Assembly (NCBI RefSeq): GCF_021654795.1
Contig: NZ_AP025344.1
Span: 5,084,501 to 5,148,500 of the forward strand
DNA length: 64,000 bases
Reading direction: 5' to 3'
Source: Paenibacillus dendritiformis
GTDB lineage: Bacteria; Bacillota; Bacilli; Paenibacillales; Paenibacillaceae
Each line of letters starts with the position of its first letter. The first letter of the stretch is position 1. Below, piece after piece: positions 54,869-63,573 of the stretch. The notes under the pieces were generated by a model that saw only the letters and a list, made by a program, of their open reading frames with translations, ran no database searches and was not told where the DNA came from. Both the position numbers and the translations under genes were made by a program.

Positions 54869-56596
54869 TTAGAACAGCAGCTTCGTCTTCGGATCCTTGT
54901 CCTTCTCTTCCAGCAGCTTGATGTACTCTTCCAATCCCGCCGTCTTGAGCAGCGCTGCCGCACTGTCCAGAATCGCCTGCGCTTCGGTCATGTCTTTGGC
55001 ATAGTAGGCGCGGATCAGGCTCTCTTTGTATTTATCGAGCGCCATCGTGAGCTGCGTGCCTTTGCTGAACTCGCCAATGAATGCCAGCGCCGCATAGCCG
55101 TCCTTGATGTTCGCCTGCTGCTTTTTCTCGTCATATTGCCAGTAGTCCGCAATTTCCAACGGTCCCTTGTTCATATCGGGCTTGGCGGATTCGCCATAGC
55201 TCGCCTCGCCGAAGTCGGCCAGGTCGTTCAAATCCGTGCCGCCGAGATACCAGCCCCAGTCATTGCCCACGCCGGCAAAGCCAAGCTCCTTCGCCTGGAC
55301 CGGATCCTTGTCCAGCAGATCGAGCACCTCCTGCTTAGGCACCGGGTTGCCCTTCGCGTCAAGCTCGTAATCTCGGCCTTCCACACCGTATTTCCACAGC
55401 AGCTTGCCTTCGCGGCTCGCCAGGAAGTCGGCCAGCTTCACGATATCCTCCGGATTTTTCGTCGTCTTCGGGATCGACCAGGCTCCGTAACCGCCCTTAA
55501 AAGTCAAGTTCATCTGATAAGGGCCATTGACGGAATTCAATGGTCCGAGCGGAATGTAGCGATTGTCCTTGTTCTCGATGACATAATTATGCATATCTCC
55601 GATGATGGCGAATGAATCGTTGAGCACGCCTTCTTTGGCGCGATTCTCTTCCATCGAATAATATTCGGGATGCATCAGCTTCTCGCGGAGGAGCTTCTGG
55701 ACGAATTCGACGCGCTTCGTTCCATACTCGGTCTGGCTCTCATGCAAAATCTTGCCGTCCTTGTCCCGATTGAACCCTTCACCGTTGAAGCCGGTCCACA
55801 CCAGATCGTTGTAGAGCACATCGCGATCGATTCCTCCCCAGACCGTTGGCCCGATCGGGTACACTTCTTTGCCGTTCTTGTCTTTGAAGCGGCCGTCTTT
55901 AATCTTCTTGGCCAGCTCATAGAGCTGCTCCGAGGTCGTAATCGTGCGCGGATCGACGCCGAGGGCATCGGCAATATCTTTGCGGATGTAAGAGCCCGGC
56001 ACATATTGGCGCACCTCATAACCGCCCTCGCGCGGAATGTTCAAATGCATCGAGTAAGCGGCCCCGGCGAATTCCGGCCGGAACACCACCCCATACCGCG
56101 TATCAAGCGGCAAGTAGCCTTCTTCCGTATACTTTTTGTAGATCTTCGTCTTTTGCAAAAACGGGGTCAGATCGTGGAACATCTCCTCGCGCGCCGCCTT
56201 GTTGATCATCTCCATCTCCGGCCGTCCGCTATGGTTCAGATAATAACCGATGAAGTCCGGCAGATCGCCCGCGGCCAGCCCGGCGGCCAAAGCCTTCTGC
56301 GATCCGTCATGCCCGACGGCCTGCAGCTCCAGCTCGATCCCGGTCATTTCCTTGAGCTTCTTCGCAATCTCCGGGTTCATCCCTTCGGTGACGTCGCTGC
56401 CCATGAAGATGAGCCCTTTGATTTTGCGATCGGCAATCCAGGTCGCTGGCTTGCCGGCGGCAGCGTTATTCGCATCCGTTCCCGCCTCCTGGCCGGACTT
56501 CGTATCGCTTCCCCCGGCGCATGCGGTCAACAGGATGGAAAATACAAGCGTCAATGCCGTCAATTTGGACCAGAGCTGCATTCGATTCACTCTCAT
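54869..56596 (-). CDS. large extracellular solute-binding lipoprotein (CUT1/LplA-like)
   Basis: A 575-aa lipoprotein: signal SKLTALTLVFSILLTACAGG with lipobox L-L-T-A-C. Then IADRKIKGLIFMGSDVTEGM, GDLPDFIGYYLNHSGRPEMEM, FRPEFAGAAYSMHLNIPREG and KLADFLASREGKLLWKYGVE. This size class of binding protein is typical of LplA-like systems, importing oligosaccharides or teichoic-like breakdown products. ATG start has GGAGAGGAAG eight nt upstream; the long upstream frame runs into the permease gene and is rejected. Substrate unknown; the neighbouring phosphoesterases suggest glycerophosphodiester-like molecules. Confidence 0.9.
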   Translation of the reverse strand: MRVNRMQLWSKLTALTLVFSILLTACAGGSDTKSGQEAGTDANNAAAGKPATWIADRKIKGLIFMGSDVTEGMNPEIAKKLKEMTGIELELQAVGHDGSQKALAAGLAAGDLPDFIGYYLNHSGRPEMEMINKAAREEMFHDLTPFLQKTKIYKKYTEEGYLPLDTRYGVVFRPEFAGAAYSMHLNIPREGGYEVRQYVPGSYIRKDIADALGVDPRTITTSEQLYELAKKIKDGRFKDKNGKEVYPIGPTVWGGIDRDVLYNDLVWTGFNGEGFNRDKDGKILHESQTEYGTKRVEFVQKLLREKLMHPEYYSMEENRAKEGVLNDSFAIIGDMHNYVIENKDNRYIPLGPLNSVNGPYQMNLTFKGGYGAWSIPKTTKNPEDIVKLADFLASREGKLLWKYGVEGRDYELDAKGNPVPKQEVLDLLDKDPVQAKELGFAGVGNDWGWYLGGTDLNDLADFGEASYGESAKPDMNKGPLEIADYWQYDEKKQQANIKDGYAALAFIGEFSKGTQLTMALDKYKESLIRAYYAKDMTEAQAILDSAAALLKTAGLEEYIKLLEEKDKDPKTKLLF

Positions 56597-56661
56597 GTCT
56601 ACTTCCTCTCCTCTGTTTTGAATATGTGAACGGCTGCGGGCAGGATCTCCATCCCTCCGGC

Positions 56662-57639
56662 CTACCACAACGATGACTGGAACCATTTCTTGGCTACCCG
56701 GTTCACGGTCAGGACGAGTATCAAGCCGACAAGGCCCTGCATCAGGCCGATGGCCGTGCCAAAGCCGAATTGGCCGCTCTCGAGCCCCATGTAGATGATA
56801 TACGTGTCCAAAATTTCCGAGACATTCACATTGCCCGGCGTCTTGAGCAGATAAATCTGGTCGAACCCGGCGGACAAAATATTGCCCAGCGACAAAATGA
56901 AGAGCACGATAATCGTCGGCCGGATGCCAGGGAGCGTAATATGCCAGATCTGGCGCCATTTGTTGGCCCCGTCCATCTTCGCCGCTTCATACAGCGAAGG
57001 GCTGATGCCCACAATGGCGGCATAATAGATAATCGAGCTCCAGCCGACATCCTTCCATATATAGCTCCAGAACATCGTGGGATAGAAGGCCTTTTCCTCC
57101 ATCAGGAAAAAGGTGCTTCCGTCGCCGCCGAACCAGGAAATGATCTGATTGACCAGGCCGGTATCCGGCGCGAGAATGCGCTGCAGCATGCCGATAACGA
57201 TGACCCAGGAGAAGAAATGGGGCAGGTACGCGATTCCTTGAAACAGATTGCGCAGCCGCGAGTTCTTCACTTCGTTGAACATCAGCGCGAGCACAATCGG
57301 GAACGGCATGGCCAGGAACACCTTCATCGCGCTAATAATGAGCGTATTCCGGATTAACTGGAGGCTCTGCGGATCCTGAAAGAACATTTCGAAATAAGTG
57401 AACCCAGTCCAGGGACTGCCGAAAATTCCTTTGTTGAATTGATACTCCTTGAACGCGAGCACCAGCCCGGCCATCGGGATATAGGAAAAAATGATGAAGA
57501 ACGCGATGCAAGGCAGCAGCAGCAGATATAACTGATAATGGCGGCCCACCCGCTTCCATAACCGCGAGCGTTCGCCGGTTCCGGAGCGATGCCGCCGGCT
57601 CCACCCCGCCGCCTTCATCGCGGACGCTTCCTGTGGCAT
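56662..57639 (-). CDS. CUT1-type ABC permease (LplB-like)
   Basis: A 325-aa membrane protein with six spans (YLLLLPCIAFFIIFSYIPMA first) and the EAA loop in LYEAAKMDGANKWRQIWHIT. A polar N-terminal 35 residues (SRRHRSGTGERSRLWKR) is longer than usual. First of the three transporter genes. GGAGGGCGATACGG before the ATG. It follows the GDPD gene after 30 nt, so the GDPD, transporter, PHP, phosphoesterase and exporter genes are likely one unit. Confidence 0.9.
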   Translation of the reverse strand: MPQEASAMKAAGWSRRHRSGTGERSRLWKRVGRHYQLYLLLLPCIAFFIIFSYIPMAGLVLAFKEYQFNKGIFGSPWTGFTYFEMFFQDPQSLQLIRNTLIISAMKVFLAMPFPIVLALMFNEVKNSRLRNLFQGIAYLPHFFSWVIVIGMLQRILAPDTGLVNQIISWFGGDGSTFFLMEEKAFYPTMFWSYIWKDVGWSSIIYYAAIVGISPSLYEAAKMDGANKWRQIWHITLPGIRPTIIVLFILSLGNILSAGFDQIYLLKTPGNVNVSEILDTYIIYMGLESGQFGFGTAIGLMQGLVGLILVLTVNRVAKKWFQSSLW

Positions 57640-57669
57640 CCGTATCGCCCTCCCTTCGCATCGATGCGC

Positions 57670-58464
57670 TTATCCTTCATGGCGCTCATCCACCTTCCTC
57701 AACCGGAGCAGTTGTTCCGGCCGCTTCGTCGTCATGCTGTCCACCTTCATCTCTATCAGGCTCCGCATCGCATCGGCGTCATCGACCGTATAGACCGAGA
57801 CGATAAGCCCGAGCGAATGCGCGGAGGCGACGAGGCCGGGGCTGCACCGTTGATAGGGCACATTGACGCCACGGTACCCTTCCCGCTTGGCCCGCTGGCA
57901 GAAGGAGCGGATGAATGCCTCTTCGGCAGCCGCATTCGCTGCATCATTCCCAGCGCCATTCGCATTCGCAGCCCCAGATGTCCCATTTGCAGCCGCATCG
58001 GCGCTCTCCGGCGCATTCAGCAGCAGCGAAATCCCTTCGGCATCGGCCTCGATTCCTTCCGTGCAGCCGGTAACGAAGACAAGCCGCTCGGCTTGGAGCC
58101 GCTTGACGAGCCGCAAGGTCGGATTGACGCTCTCCGCGTTTTTGATATCGAGGTTCAGCATCAGGCCGCGGCGCTTCGCCTCTTCCAGCACATCGGCCAG
58201 CAGCACCAGTCCGTGCTCGCGGTGCGGCGGTCCGAGCCTCCCTCTGGCCGGCATGCGGTTCAGCTCTCTCGCATCGTACAACTCCAGCAGGAGCGAATGA
58301 TCATGGAGCAGCACGGGCTCGTCCTTGCAGGTGACGCGGATATCCACCTCGGCGACATCCGCTCCCGTGGCCGCCGCTTCCATGAACGACGCCCACGTAT
58401 TGGCAGGCGCTTCGCCACAGCCGGTATGGGCGGTGACGAGCAGGCGTGTTCCTCTCATCGGCAT
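57670..58464 (-). CDS. glycerophosphodiester phosphodiesterase
   Basis: A 264-aa GDPD: LVTAHTGCGEAPANTWASFM (catalytic H and E-x-x-x-N-T), GADVAEVDIRVTCKDEPVLL, HDHSLL, LMLNLDIKNAESV, and SVYTVDDADAMRSLIEMKVD. An Ala/Asn-rich insert (AANGTSGAANANGAGNDAAN) around residue 165 is unusual and probably a surface loop. It splits glycerophosphodiesters to sn-glycerol-3-phosphate and alcohol. No signal peptide. First gene of the cluster; AGAGGAGTCAT before the ATG. Confidence 0.9.
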   Translation of the reverse strand: MPMRGTRLLVTAHTGCGEAPANTWASFMEAAATGADVAEVDIRVTCKDEPVLLHDHSLLLELYDARELNRMPARGRLGPPHREHGLVLLADVLEEAKRRGLMLNLDIKNAESVNPTLRLVKRLQAERLVFVTGCTEGIEADAEGISLLLNAPESADAAANGTSGAANANGAGNDAANAAAEEAFIRSFCQRAKREGYRGVNVPYQRCSPGLVASAHSLGLIVSVYTVDDADAMRSLIEMKVDSMTTKRPEQLLRLRKVDERHEG

Positions 58465-58743
58465 ATGACTCCTCTCTCATCTGCTGCGCGAACCGGCGGG
58501 CGGCCGATTCGCGCCGGATGCGGTGGCGACTTCAACGCTTGCTGCAGATTCCTTTTGATTCCTTCTGATGTTGTGATATGTACACTATAAGGAGTGAATG
58601 TTTTCGTGAGATGAACGGGATATTAACGTTTTTTGAAGCCCGGTCTTTTCCGGTGCCCAGGAAGCGAGGGCGATGAAAGCGGGGGTTGGTACGCGAAACG
58701 GGAGGTGCGTGTGGTTTGTTGTGGTATTTTTCATCGCCAGCGC

Positions 58744-58775
58744 AAAAAAAAGAACCGGACTCACGTCCGGTTCTT
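58744..58775 (-). terminator. intrinsic terminator behind glycosidase remnant
   Basis: Minus-strand perfect 11-bp stem AAGAACCGGAC / GTCCGGTTCTT, 4-nt loop, TTTTTTTT. A near copy without U-run is at 59905-59930. Confidence 0.88.
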
Positions 58776-58776
58776 C

Positions 58777-59031
58777 AACAGTATCGGCAATGGTTTTGGC
58801 GAGATAGGCGGCCTTATACACGGTATCATCATCAAGTACCTGACAGGCGGTCGCATTCCATTCCGTGAGAACCAGTTCCTTGTCAGACAGCCCTTGTTCG
58901 GCCAGAGCCTCATCCCCACCGCAAGCATGTCCCGCAAACCATCCGGATTCGGAAGAGTCCTCGCGCAGCCGCTCCGCAACTCCCTTCAAGATCCGATAGG
59001 TTCGCACATACATCGCTATATATTCTTCCAT
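58777..59031 (-). pseudogene. GH39 beta-xylosidase remnant
   Basis: About 85 codons: EEYIAMYVRTYRILKGVAER, then after an apparent deletion LSDKELVLTEWNATACQVLD and DTVYKAAYLAKTIADT. The L-T-E-W-N-x-T and D-T-x-Y-K-A-A-Y-L-A blocks are typical for family 39 glycosidases, which are about 500 aa long. Both ends are missing and the frame runs into a terminator. No ribosome site. The 278 nt left of the terminator (58465-58743) hold no gene. Confidence 0.7.
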
Positions 59032-59055
59032 CGTTCCCGCCCACGTCCGCAGCTC

Positions 59056-59665
59056 CGGTCATCCACTCCACTATGGCTGCAGTATCCCCCGCCACTCTAG
59101 TCATTCACTCCACTATTGCTGCAGTATCTCCCCGGCCACTCAGTCATCTGCTCCACTATTGCTGCAGTATCTCCCCCGCCACTCTAGTCGTCTGCCCCAC
59201 TATTGCTGCAGTATCTCCCCCGCCACTCTAGTCATCCACTCCACTATTGCTGCAGTAGCCCCCGCCACTCAGTCATCTGCTCCACTATTGCTGCAGTATC
59301 TCCCGCCACTCAGTCATCCACTCCACTATTGCTGCAGTATCTCCCGCCACTCTAGTCGTCTGCTCTACTATAGCTGCAGTATCTCCCGCCACTCAGTCAT
59401 CTGCTCTACTATAGCTGCAGTATCCCCCGCCACTCTAGTCATCCACTCCACTATAGCTGCAGTATCTCCCCCGCCACTCAGTCATCTGCTCCACTATCGC
59501 TGCTATCTCCCCCGCCACTCTAGTCGTCCACTCCACTATAGTTGCAGTATCTCCGGCCACTCAGTCATCTGCTCCACTATAGCTGCAGTATCTCCCCCGC
59601 CACTCAGTCATCTGCTCTACTATAGCTGCAGTATCTCCCCCGCCACTCTAGTCGTCTGCCCCGCC
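59056..59665. repeat. 41-44-bp tandem repeat array, 14 units
   Basis: Fourteen units, each with CACTAT-x-GCTGCAGTATC, a C-rich part and CCGCCACT-(CTA)-GTC. Alternating TCATCCACT and TCATCTGCT/TCGTCTGC starts make a loose higher-order pattern. Nearly every unit has CTGCAG. It lies between the glycosidase remnant and the DeoR gene and codes for nothing credible. Confidence 0.85.
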
Positions 59666-59860
59666 AATACTGCAAGAATGCAGCATTTTCATTGAGACGA
59701 GGATGCAAAAATAGGATTGCTGCAAAAATACAGCATTTACCCTACGGCAAGGCAGAAATACCGTTCAAAATGACGAAATAATGTAATTTTGCAGGATTTT
59801 CTCAATTTTTAGCCCCTTGAGGTTAAAAATGCTGCGCCTGTGCAGCAATTTTCATGCGGG
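59666..59860. repeat. dispersed CTGCA-rich repeat block, second copy
   Basis: Contains TGCAAGAATGCAGCATTTTC, TTGCTGCAAAAATACAGCAT, the 22-mer at 59777-59798 shared exactly with 49338-49359, and GCTGCGCCTGTGCAGCAATT. Same family as the block at 49166-49366. Confidence 0.65.
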
Positions 59861-59904
59861 GAGCAGCATGCTTCATGCCCGACGGGACGTTGTCGACAGT
59901 CAGC

Positions 59905-59930
59905 AAGAACCGGACTCACGTCCGGCTCTT
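59905..59930 (-). other. hairpin copy overlapping DeoR stop
   Basis: AAGAACCGGAC-TCAC-GTCCGGCTCTT is a one-mismatch copy of the terminator stem at 58750-58775. It covers the DeoR stop codon, lacks a U-run on the minus strand, and is probably a weak terminator at best. Confidence 0.6.
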
Positions 59931-60734
59931 CGGCTCCCTGCCGCCATTCGCTACGATCCACGTAATGGCCTTGATCTCGAGCTCCTGTGTCCATGACGCC
60001 GGATGCTCCTGATCGCAGACAATCACATCGATTTGCTCCAGCGGCGCGATATGGCAGAAGGCCTGAATGCCGATCTTGCTGTAGTCGGCCAGCACGATGA
60101 CCTCCTTCGCGTTCGCGGTCACCGTCCGGGAGATGACGGAATCATTCATGTCATAGTCGCTGATTCCGGTTACCGCCGACATCCCGCCCACGGAGATGAA
60201 GGCTTTGTCCACATAGAAATTGCGCAGCATCTCCTGGCATAGATGTCCGCTCACCGACTGCTGCTCGGGCGAGATCTCCCCGCCGAGAATGATGACCCGG
60301 CCGCTGAACAAGCCCTGCGTCAGCGACTCGCGGAGCAGACTGGCCACCGCCAAGGAATTGGTGATGACGGTCACCCGCTTTTTGCCCTTCACGGCCCGAG
60401 CCAGCTCATGAATCGTCGTGCCGGTATCCATATAGACGGTATTCCCGTCCTGAATCAGTTCGGCGGCGCGGCGGCCAATCGCCTGCTTCGCTTCATGGTT
60501 GAGGACCTGCCGCTGCTGATAGGGAGGCTCGCCCTCCTCATACTGCACCTTGACCGCCCCGCCGTACACGCGGCGCAGCCGCCCTTCCTCCTCCAGCACC
60601 GCCAGATCGCGGCGGATCGTCTCATTCGAGACATGCAGCCGTTCAGCGAGCGAGACGACACGCACCTTCCCGACCGCATCGAGCTGCTCGATAATATACC
60701 CTTTGCGTTCTTCCGCCAAAAGCGACATCGGCAT
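59916..60734 (-). CDS. DeoR/GlpR-family sugar-phosphate-responsive regulator
   Basis: A 272-aa regulator. Helix-turn-helix at 15-45 (VRVVSLAERLHVSNETIRRD, LAVLEEEGRLRRVYGG); effector domain with HEAKQAIGRRAAELIQDGNT, VYMDTGTTIHELAR, TVITNSLAVASLL and KAFISVGGMSAVTGISDYDM. Such proteins sense a phosphorylated sugar. ATG with GGAGGGGCG four nt upstream. It follows the LamG-phosphoesterase gene after 43 nt and may control that unit or the ABC cluster further on. Confidence 0.88.
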   Translation of the reverse strand: MPMSLLAEERKGYIIEQLDAVGKVRVVSLAERLHVSNETIRRDLAVLEEEGRLRRVYGGAVKVQYEEGEPPYQQRQVLNHEAKQAIGRRAAELIQDGNTVYMDTGTTIHELARAVKGKKRVTVITNSLAVASLLRESLTQGLFSGRVIILGGEISPEQQSVSGHLCQEMLRNFYVDKAFISVGGMSAVTGISDYDMNDSVISRTVTANAKEVIVLADYSKIGIQAFCHIAPLEQIDVIVCDQEHPASWTQELEIKAITWIVANGGREPKSRT

Positions 60735-60777
60735 CGCCCCTCCTCTTTTTTCCTGAACAATCGTTGCCCTCCATCCT

Positions 60778-62532
60778 CTATTCCCGCAGCGCGAAGCGTT
60801 CTTCAAATGGCAGCGGAAGGGAGAAGCAATCATACGGCCCCGTCAGCAAGCGGTAATCCGGATAAGCCAGGTTCTCGGCTCCGTTCAGGCTGGCCAAGCG
60901 ATCCACCCATGGAGAAAAGGTGCGGAACGTAATCCGTCCCGCTCGCTCATCGAATTCCGCGAGCCTCAGCCACCCGTTGCCGCCGCGGTAGCTGTCCTGA
61001 TAGTTGATGAGCAGCTGGATGACTTCCTGCCCCTTCGCATTATGCCGAATCCGATGCGCGGTGCCGTCATAGTGTCCGTTCACCGTCATAAAGACTTGGG
61101 GATACGGCCAGACCAGCTCCTTCCATATGAGCGTTCCGTTCTCCGAATCCCGGGCCATTCGCCGCCCGCCTTCATCCCGTTCCGCATACAGGATATCATG
61201 CGAGACGAGAACGGTCGGCAGCGTCCCATGCAGCTCCAGCATCTCCTTGCACCAAGCCATATCCTGCCGCAGATGCTTCATATCCGCCATCAGCCAACCG
61301 TAATGATAGCTCCCCGCTGCGATGACGGCGTACGAGCTGTACCCGGAAGGCGAGCAGCCCCGGACATAAGGCTTCGGGAGGAAGCGCTCCGGCCCGAAAT
61401 GCCGCCAATAGGTCCCCGCCGTATCATAATCGTGATTGCCCGCGGTCATCATGTACGGAACATTCGCCTCATCCAGGAGGGCGACGGCCCGCGACGCCCG
61501 CTCCCATTCCTCCTCCGCTTCGCTATGGTCGACGAGATCCCCCAGCAGAGCCGTCATGGCGATCCGGCCCCGGGCCTGGTGCTTCGCGAGCCACTCGGTC
61601 TGCGCCTCGAACATCTCGGGATTCAGATAGACCAGCTTCTGCGGATCGGGGACGAAAGCGAACTGATAGTTCTCCGCCCGTTCAAGTAAAGGAAAGGGAG
61701 CATTAGCGCCTTCCAACACCCGCTTCGGCTCGATCTCCATTAACCAATCCCCCCGTTCCAGCGGCTCGCCCGCAATGCGGATCTCCCGGATCGTTCCGGA
61801 GAACAGCTTGTCGAGACGCCCTCCCCATTCGGATGCCCCGACATTCCAGCCCTTGCCCTCGATGGCGGCGATGCCGGTAATGTTTCGCGCCGGACTGTTG
61901 AAGTCGCAAATGCCGTTCACATACAGCAGCGTCCGATCCGCATCGTTGACGATGACGACATGATGCCACTCCTCTTCCTTTAAATAACGCGACCAGCTTG
62001 TCGCCGGTACGGCCCGGCTCCAAGAATGGTTGACCCATTGATATTCCATGCAGTTCGAGACGGATAGAGTGGCGAGCAGTTCATTTTCCCCTCGTCTGCC
62101 GAGATCGGCTCCGCGCCCCTGCCGGGTGAGCACTCCCATCCAGCTGTGCTTCGCTTCCCGGAACGGGCGAGGAAGATGGACGATGGCCTCGATCGTATAG
62201 CCCCGCTCGAAGCGTTCCCGGTTAATCGGCGCGTCCGCCGCCGTCCGGAAATAACAACCGGAGAGGGCGGCATCGTTCCGGAAGACGAGGCCGCCGTCCG
62301 CCCACGACAGCGGCAGGCTTGGCTGCGCCTCCGGCTCCTGCGAAGCGGCGTCCGGTTCCGGCCTCACCGCAACGGACTCCAGCCGATTCCCGCGGCCGCT
62401 CAGATCAGCGAGCATAAGCGCGCCCGCTTCAATCGAGCCGGATACGACCTGTCCGGGCTGGAAGCGCCAATGCGCCAGCACGGCCGCGGACCGGCGCTGC
62501 TCCGCCAACGGCGTCACGCGTTCGCGCTGCAT
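60778..62532 (-). CDS. LamG-domain calcineurin-like phosphoesterase
   Basis: A 584-aa protein. Residues 30-260 are a concanavalin/LamG domain: FRNDAALSGCYFRTAADAP, RFERGYTIEAIVHLPRPFRE, EEWHHVVIVNDADRTLLYVN. Residues 280-540 are a metallophosphoesterase: FAFVPDPQKLVYL in place of the usual D-x-H, then IAMTALLGDLVDHSEAEEEW (G-D), YMMTAGNHDYDTAGTYWRHF (G-N-H-D), TVLVSHDILYAE and FMTVNGHYDGTAHRI (G-H-Y instead of G-H-x-H). So some metal ligands are altered. No signal peptide seen. Start after GGGAGGCTTGCG, overlapping the nucleotidase gene by 19 nt. Confidence 0.8.
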   Translation of the reverse strand: MQRERVTPLAEQRRSAAVLAHWRFQPGQVVSGSIEAGALMLADLSGRGNRLESVAVRPEPDAASQEPEAQPSLPLSWADGGLVFRNDAALSGCYFRTAADAPINRERFERGYTIEAIVHLPRPFREAKHSWMGVLTRQGRGADLGRRGENELLATLSVSNCMEYQWVNHSWSRAVPATSWSRYLKEEEWHHVVIVNDADRTLLYVNGICDFNSPARNITGIAAIEGKGWNVGASEWGGRLDKLFSGTIREIRIAGEPLERGDWLMEIEPKRVLEGANAPFPLLERAENYQFAFVPDPQKLVYLNPEMFEAQTEWLAKHQARGRIAMTALLGDLVDHSEAEEEWERASRAVALLDEANVPYMMTAGNHDYDTAGTYWRHFGPERFLPKPYVRGCSPSGYSSYAVIAAGSYHYGWLMADMKHLRQDMAWCKEMLELHGTLPTVLVSHDILYAERDEGGRRMARDSENGTLIWKELVWPYPQVFMTVNGHYDGTAHRIRHNAKGQEVIQLLINYQDSYRGGNGWLRLAEFDERAGRITFRTFSPWVDRLASLNGAENLAYPDYRLLTGPYDCFSLPLPFEERFALRE

Positions 62533-63098
62533 CGCAAGCCTCCCGCCGCGGCCGCTTCCTCGTTGCCCCGCAGCTTTGCCATGAACCACGCCCCGGCATC
62601 CAGCCATGAATCCACCCGCACGAATCCCTGCTCCCCCGCATTGTGCGGAGCGGAGAAAAGAATCCCTTGCCCCTGAAAGCGCCGGAGCTGATTCGCATTA
62701 TCGTCGATCATATAATCGGCGCGAACGATGCTTTTGTTCCCGCAGAAGACGAAGTTCATATCGGACAAAAAGCCAAAATGCTCCCGCAGCCACTCGTACT
62801 TGCCCCGGAACGAGGCCGGAACCTCCATCGCCGCGGTCGTGATGAAAATCTCATAATGGCGGCTCAGCTCGCGGATCACCTCCTGGCTATGTTCCATCAC
62901 CTTCAGCTGCCGGAAGAAATCCTCGCGCCCGAAATAACTGTCAATCTCCCGCTTCCGCCCGGGCCTGACCTGCGCCAACGTCCTGCCCTGCAGCTCGGCG
63001 GCCGTAACCGCGTCGCCATAATCCCGGTTGTACCATTCCCGGTGCGTGCCGGCCGTATCGGCCATCACCTCATCCATATCGATTGCAATGCGCTCCAT
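62514..63098 (-). CDS. 5'(3')-deoxyribonucleotidase-like HAD phosphatase
   Basis: A 194-aa HAD-fold enzyme: MERIAIDMDEVMADTAGTHR (motif I D-M-D-E), EIFITTAAMEVPASFRGKYE (motif II T-T), FVFCGNKSIVRADYMIDDNA (motif III K and motif IV D-D). This pattern fits the NT5C family. It would remove phosphate from (deoxy)nucleotides or a similar small substrate. First gene of a three-gene unit with the LamG-phosphoesterase and DeoR regulator. GAGGAGGAATCGCG before the ATG. Confidence 0.87.
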   Translation of the reverse strand: MERIAIDMDEVMADTAGTHREWYNRDYGDAVTAAELQGRTLAQVRPGRKREIDSYFGREDFFRQLKVMEHSQEVIRELSRHYEIFITTAAMEVPASFRGKYEWLREHFGFLSDMNFVFCGNKSIVRADYMIDDNANQLRRFQGQGILFSAPHNAGEQGFVRVDSWLDAGAWFMAKLRGNEEAAAAGGLRCSANA

Positions 63099-63354
63099 CG
63101 CGATTCCTCCTCGTTCAGACTTGCCTCAAGCAACCAAGCAACAATACAGGCAAAACGCAATCAAACAAGCCGGATACCACAATCATAGAAGGGTTATGTT
63201 TTCATCAGATCAATCCATTGTAAATGTATTGTAAAAAGTATCATTTTTCCAACAACTTGTTCGTTCATATTGATGCACCGCGATTCAAATCCATTCATCG
63301 GGTATGCACATCATGCATCCGCTGCCCCTCTTTTAAATGAAAAGCGAACCGATT

Positions 63355-63372
63355 TTATGCATTTATGCATAA
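63355..63372. promoter_or_regulatory. 18-bp perfect palindrome upstream of arginase-family gene
   Basis: TTATGCAT-TT-ATGCATAA is a perfect inverted repeat, followed after 8 nt by a further half-site TGCATAA. It lies 200 nt upstream of the arginase-family gene, a distance suited to an enhancer-type activator such as RocR; no convincing -24/-12 promoter was found. The rest of 63099-63573 holds no gene. Confidence 0.45.
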
Positions 63373-63537
63373 AAAACCTGCATAAAAGCAACCCATCCCC
63401 GTGGCGAAATGCTTAATTTTTAAGCTTTTTCCAGGAAAGACGCTGGATCCCGCCCGCAACTTCCTTCCCAAGCTCCCGTAATATATAGAGCTTAAACCTG
63501 ATTGTTCCATTACATCCTGAATCCTCCTTCATAAAAT

Positions 63538-63551
63538 TGTGAACGCTTACA
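63538..63551. promoter_or_regulatory. cre-like (CcpA) site
   Basis: The reverse complement TGTAAGCGTTCACA fits the cre consensus TGWAARCGYTWNCW with one mismatch. It lies 22 nt before the arginase-family start, where CcpA would repress. Sequence match only. Confidence 0.45.
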
Positions 63552-63573
63552 TTCCCGAGAGAGGAGTCTGCTT

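Noticed and set aside
54869..56959. 696-aa version of the solute-binding protein
   Set aside because: The extra N-terminus is out-of-frame permease coding DNA; the lipoprotein signal peptide starts at 56596.
59056..59665. CRISPR array
   Set aside because: Unit is repeated as a whole with no unique spacers, unit length drifts, and no cas genes are near.
59159..59695. 178-aa frame across the CTGCAG array
   Set aside because: Pure repeat translation with no start signal or family match.
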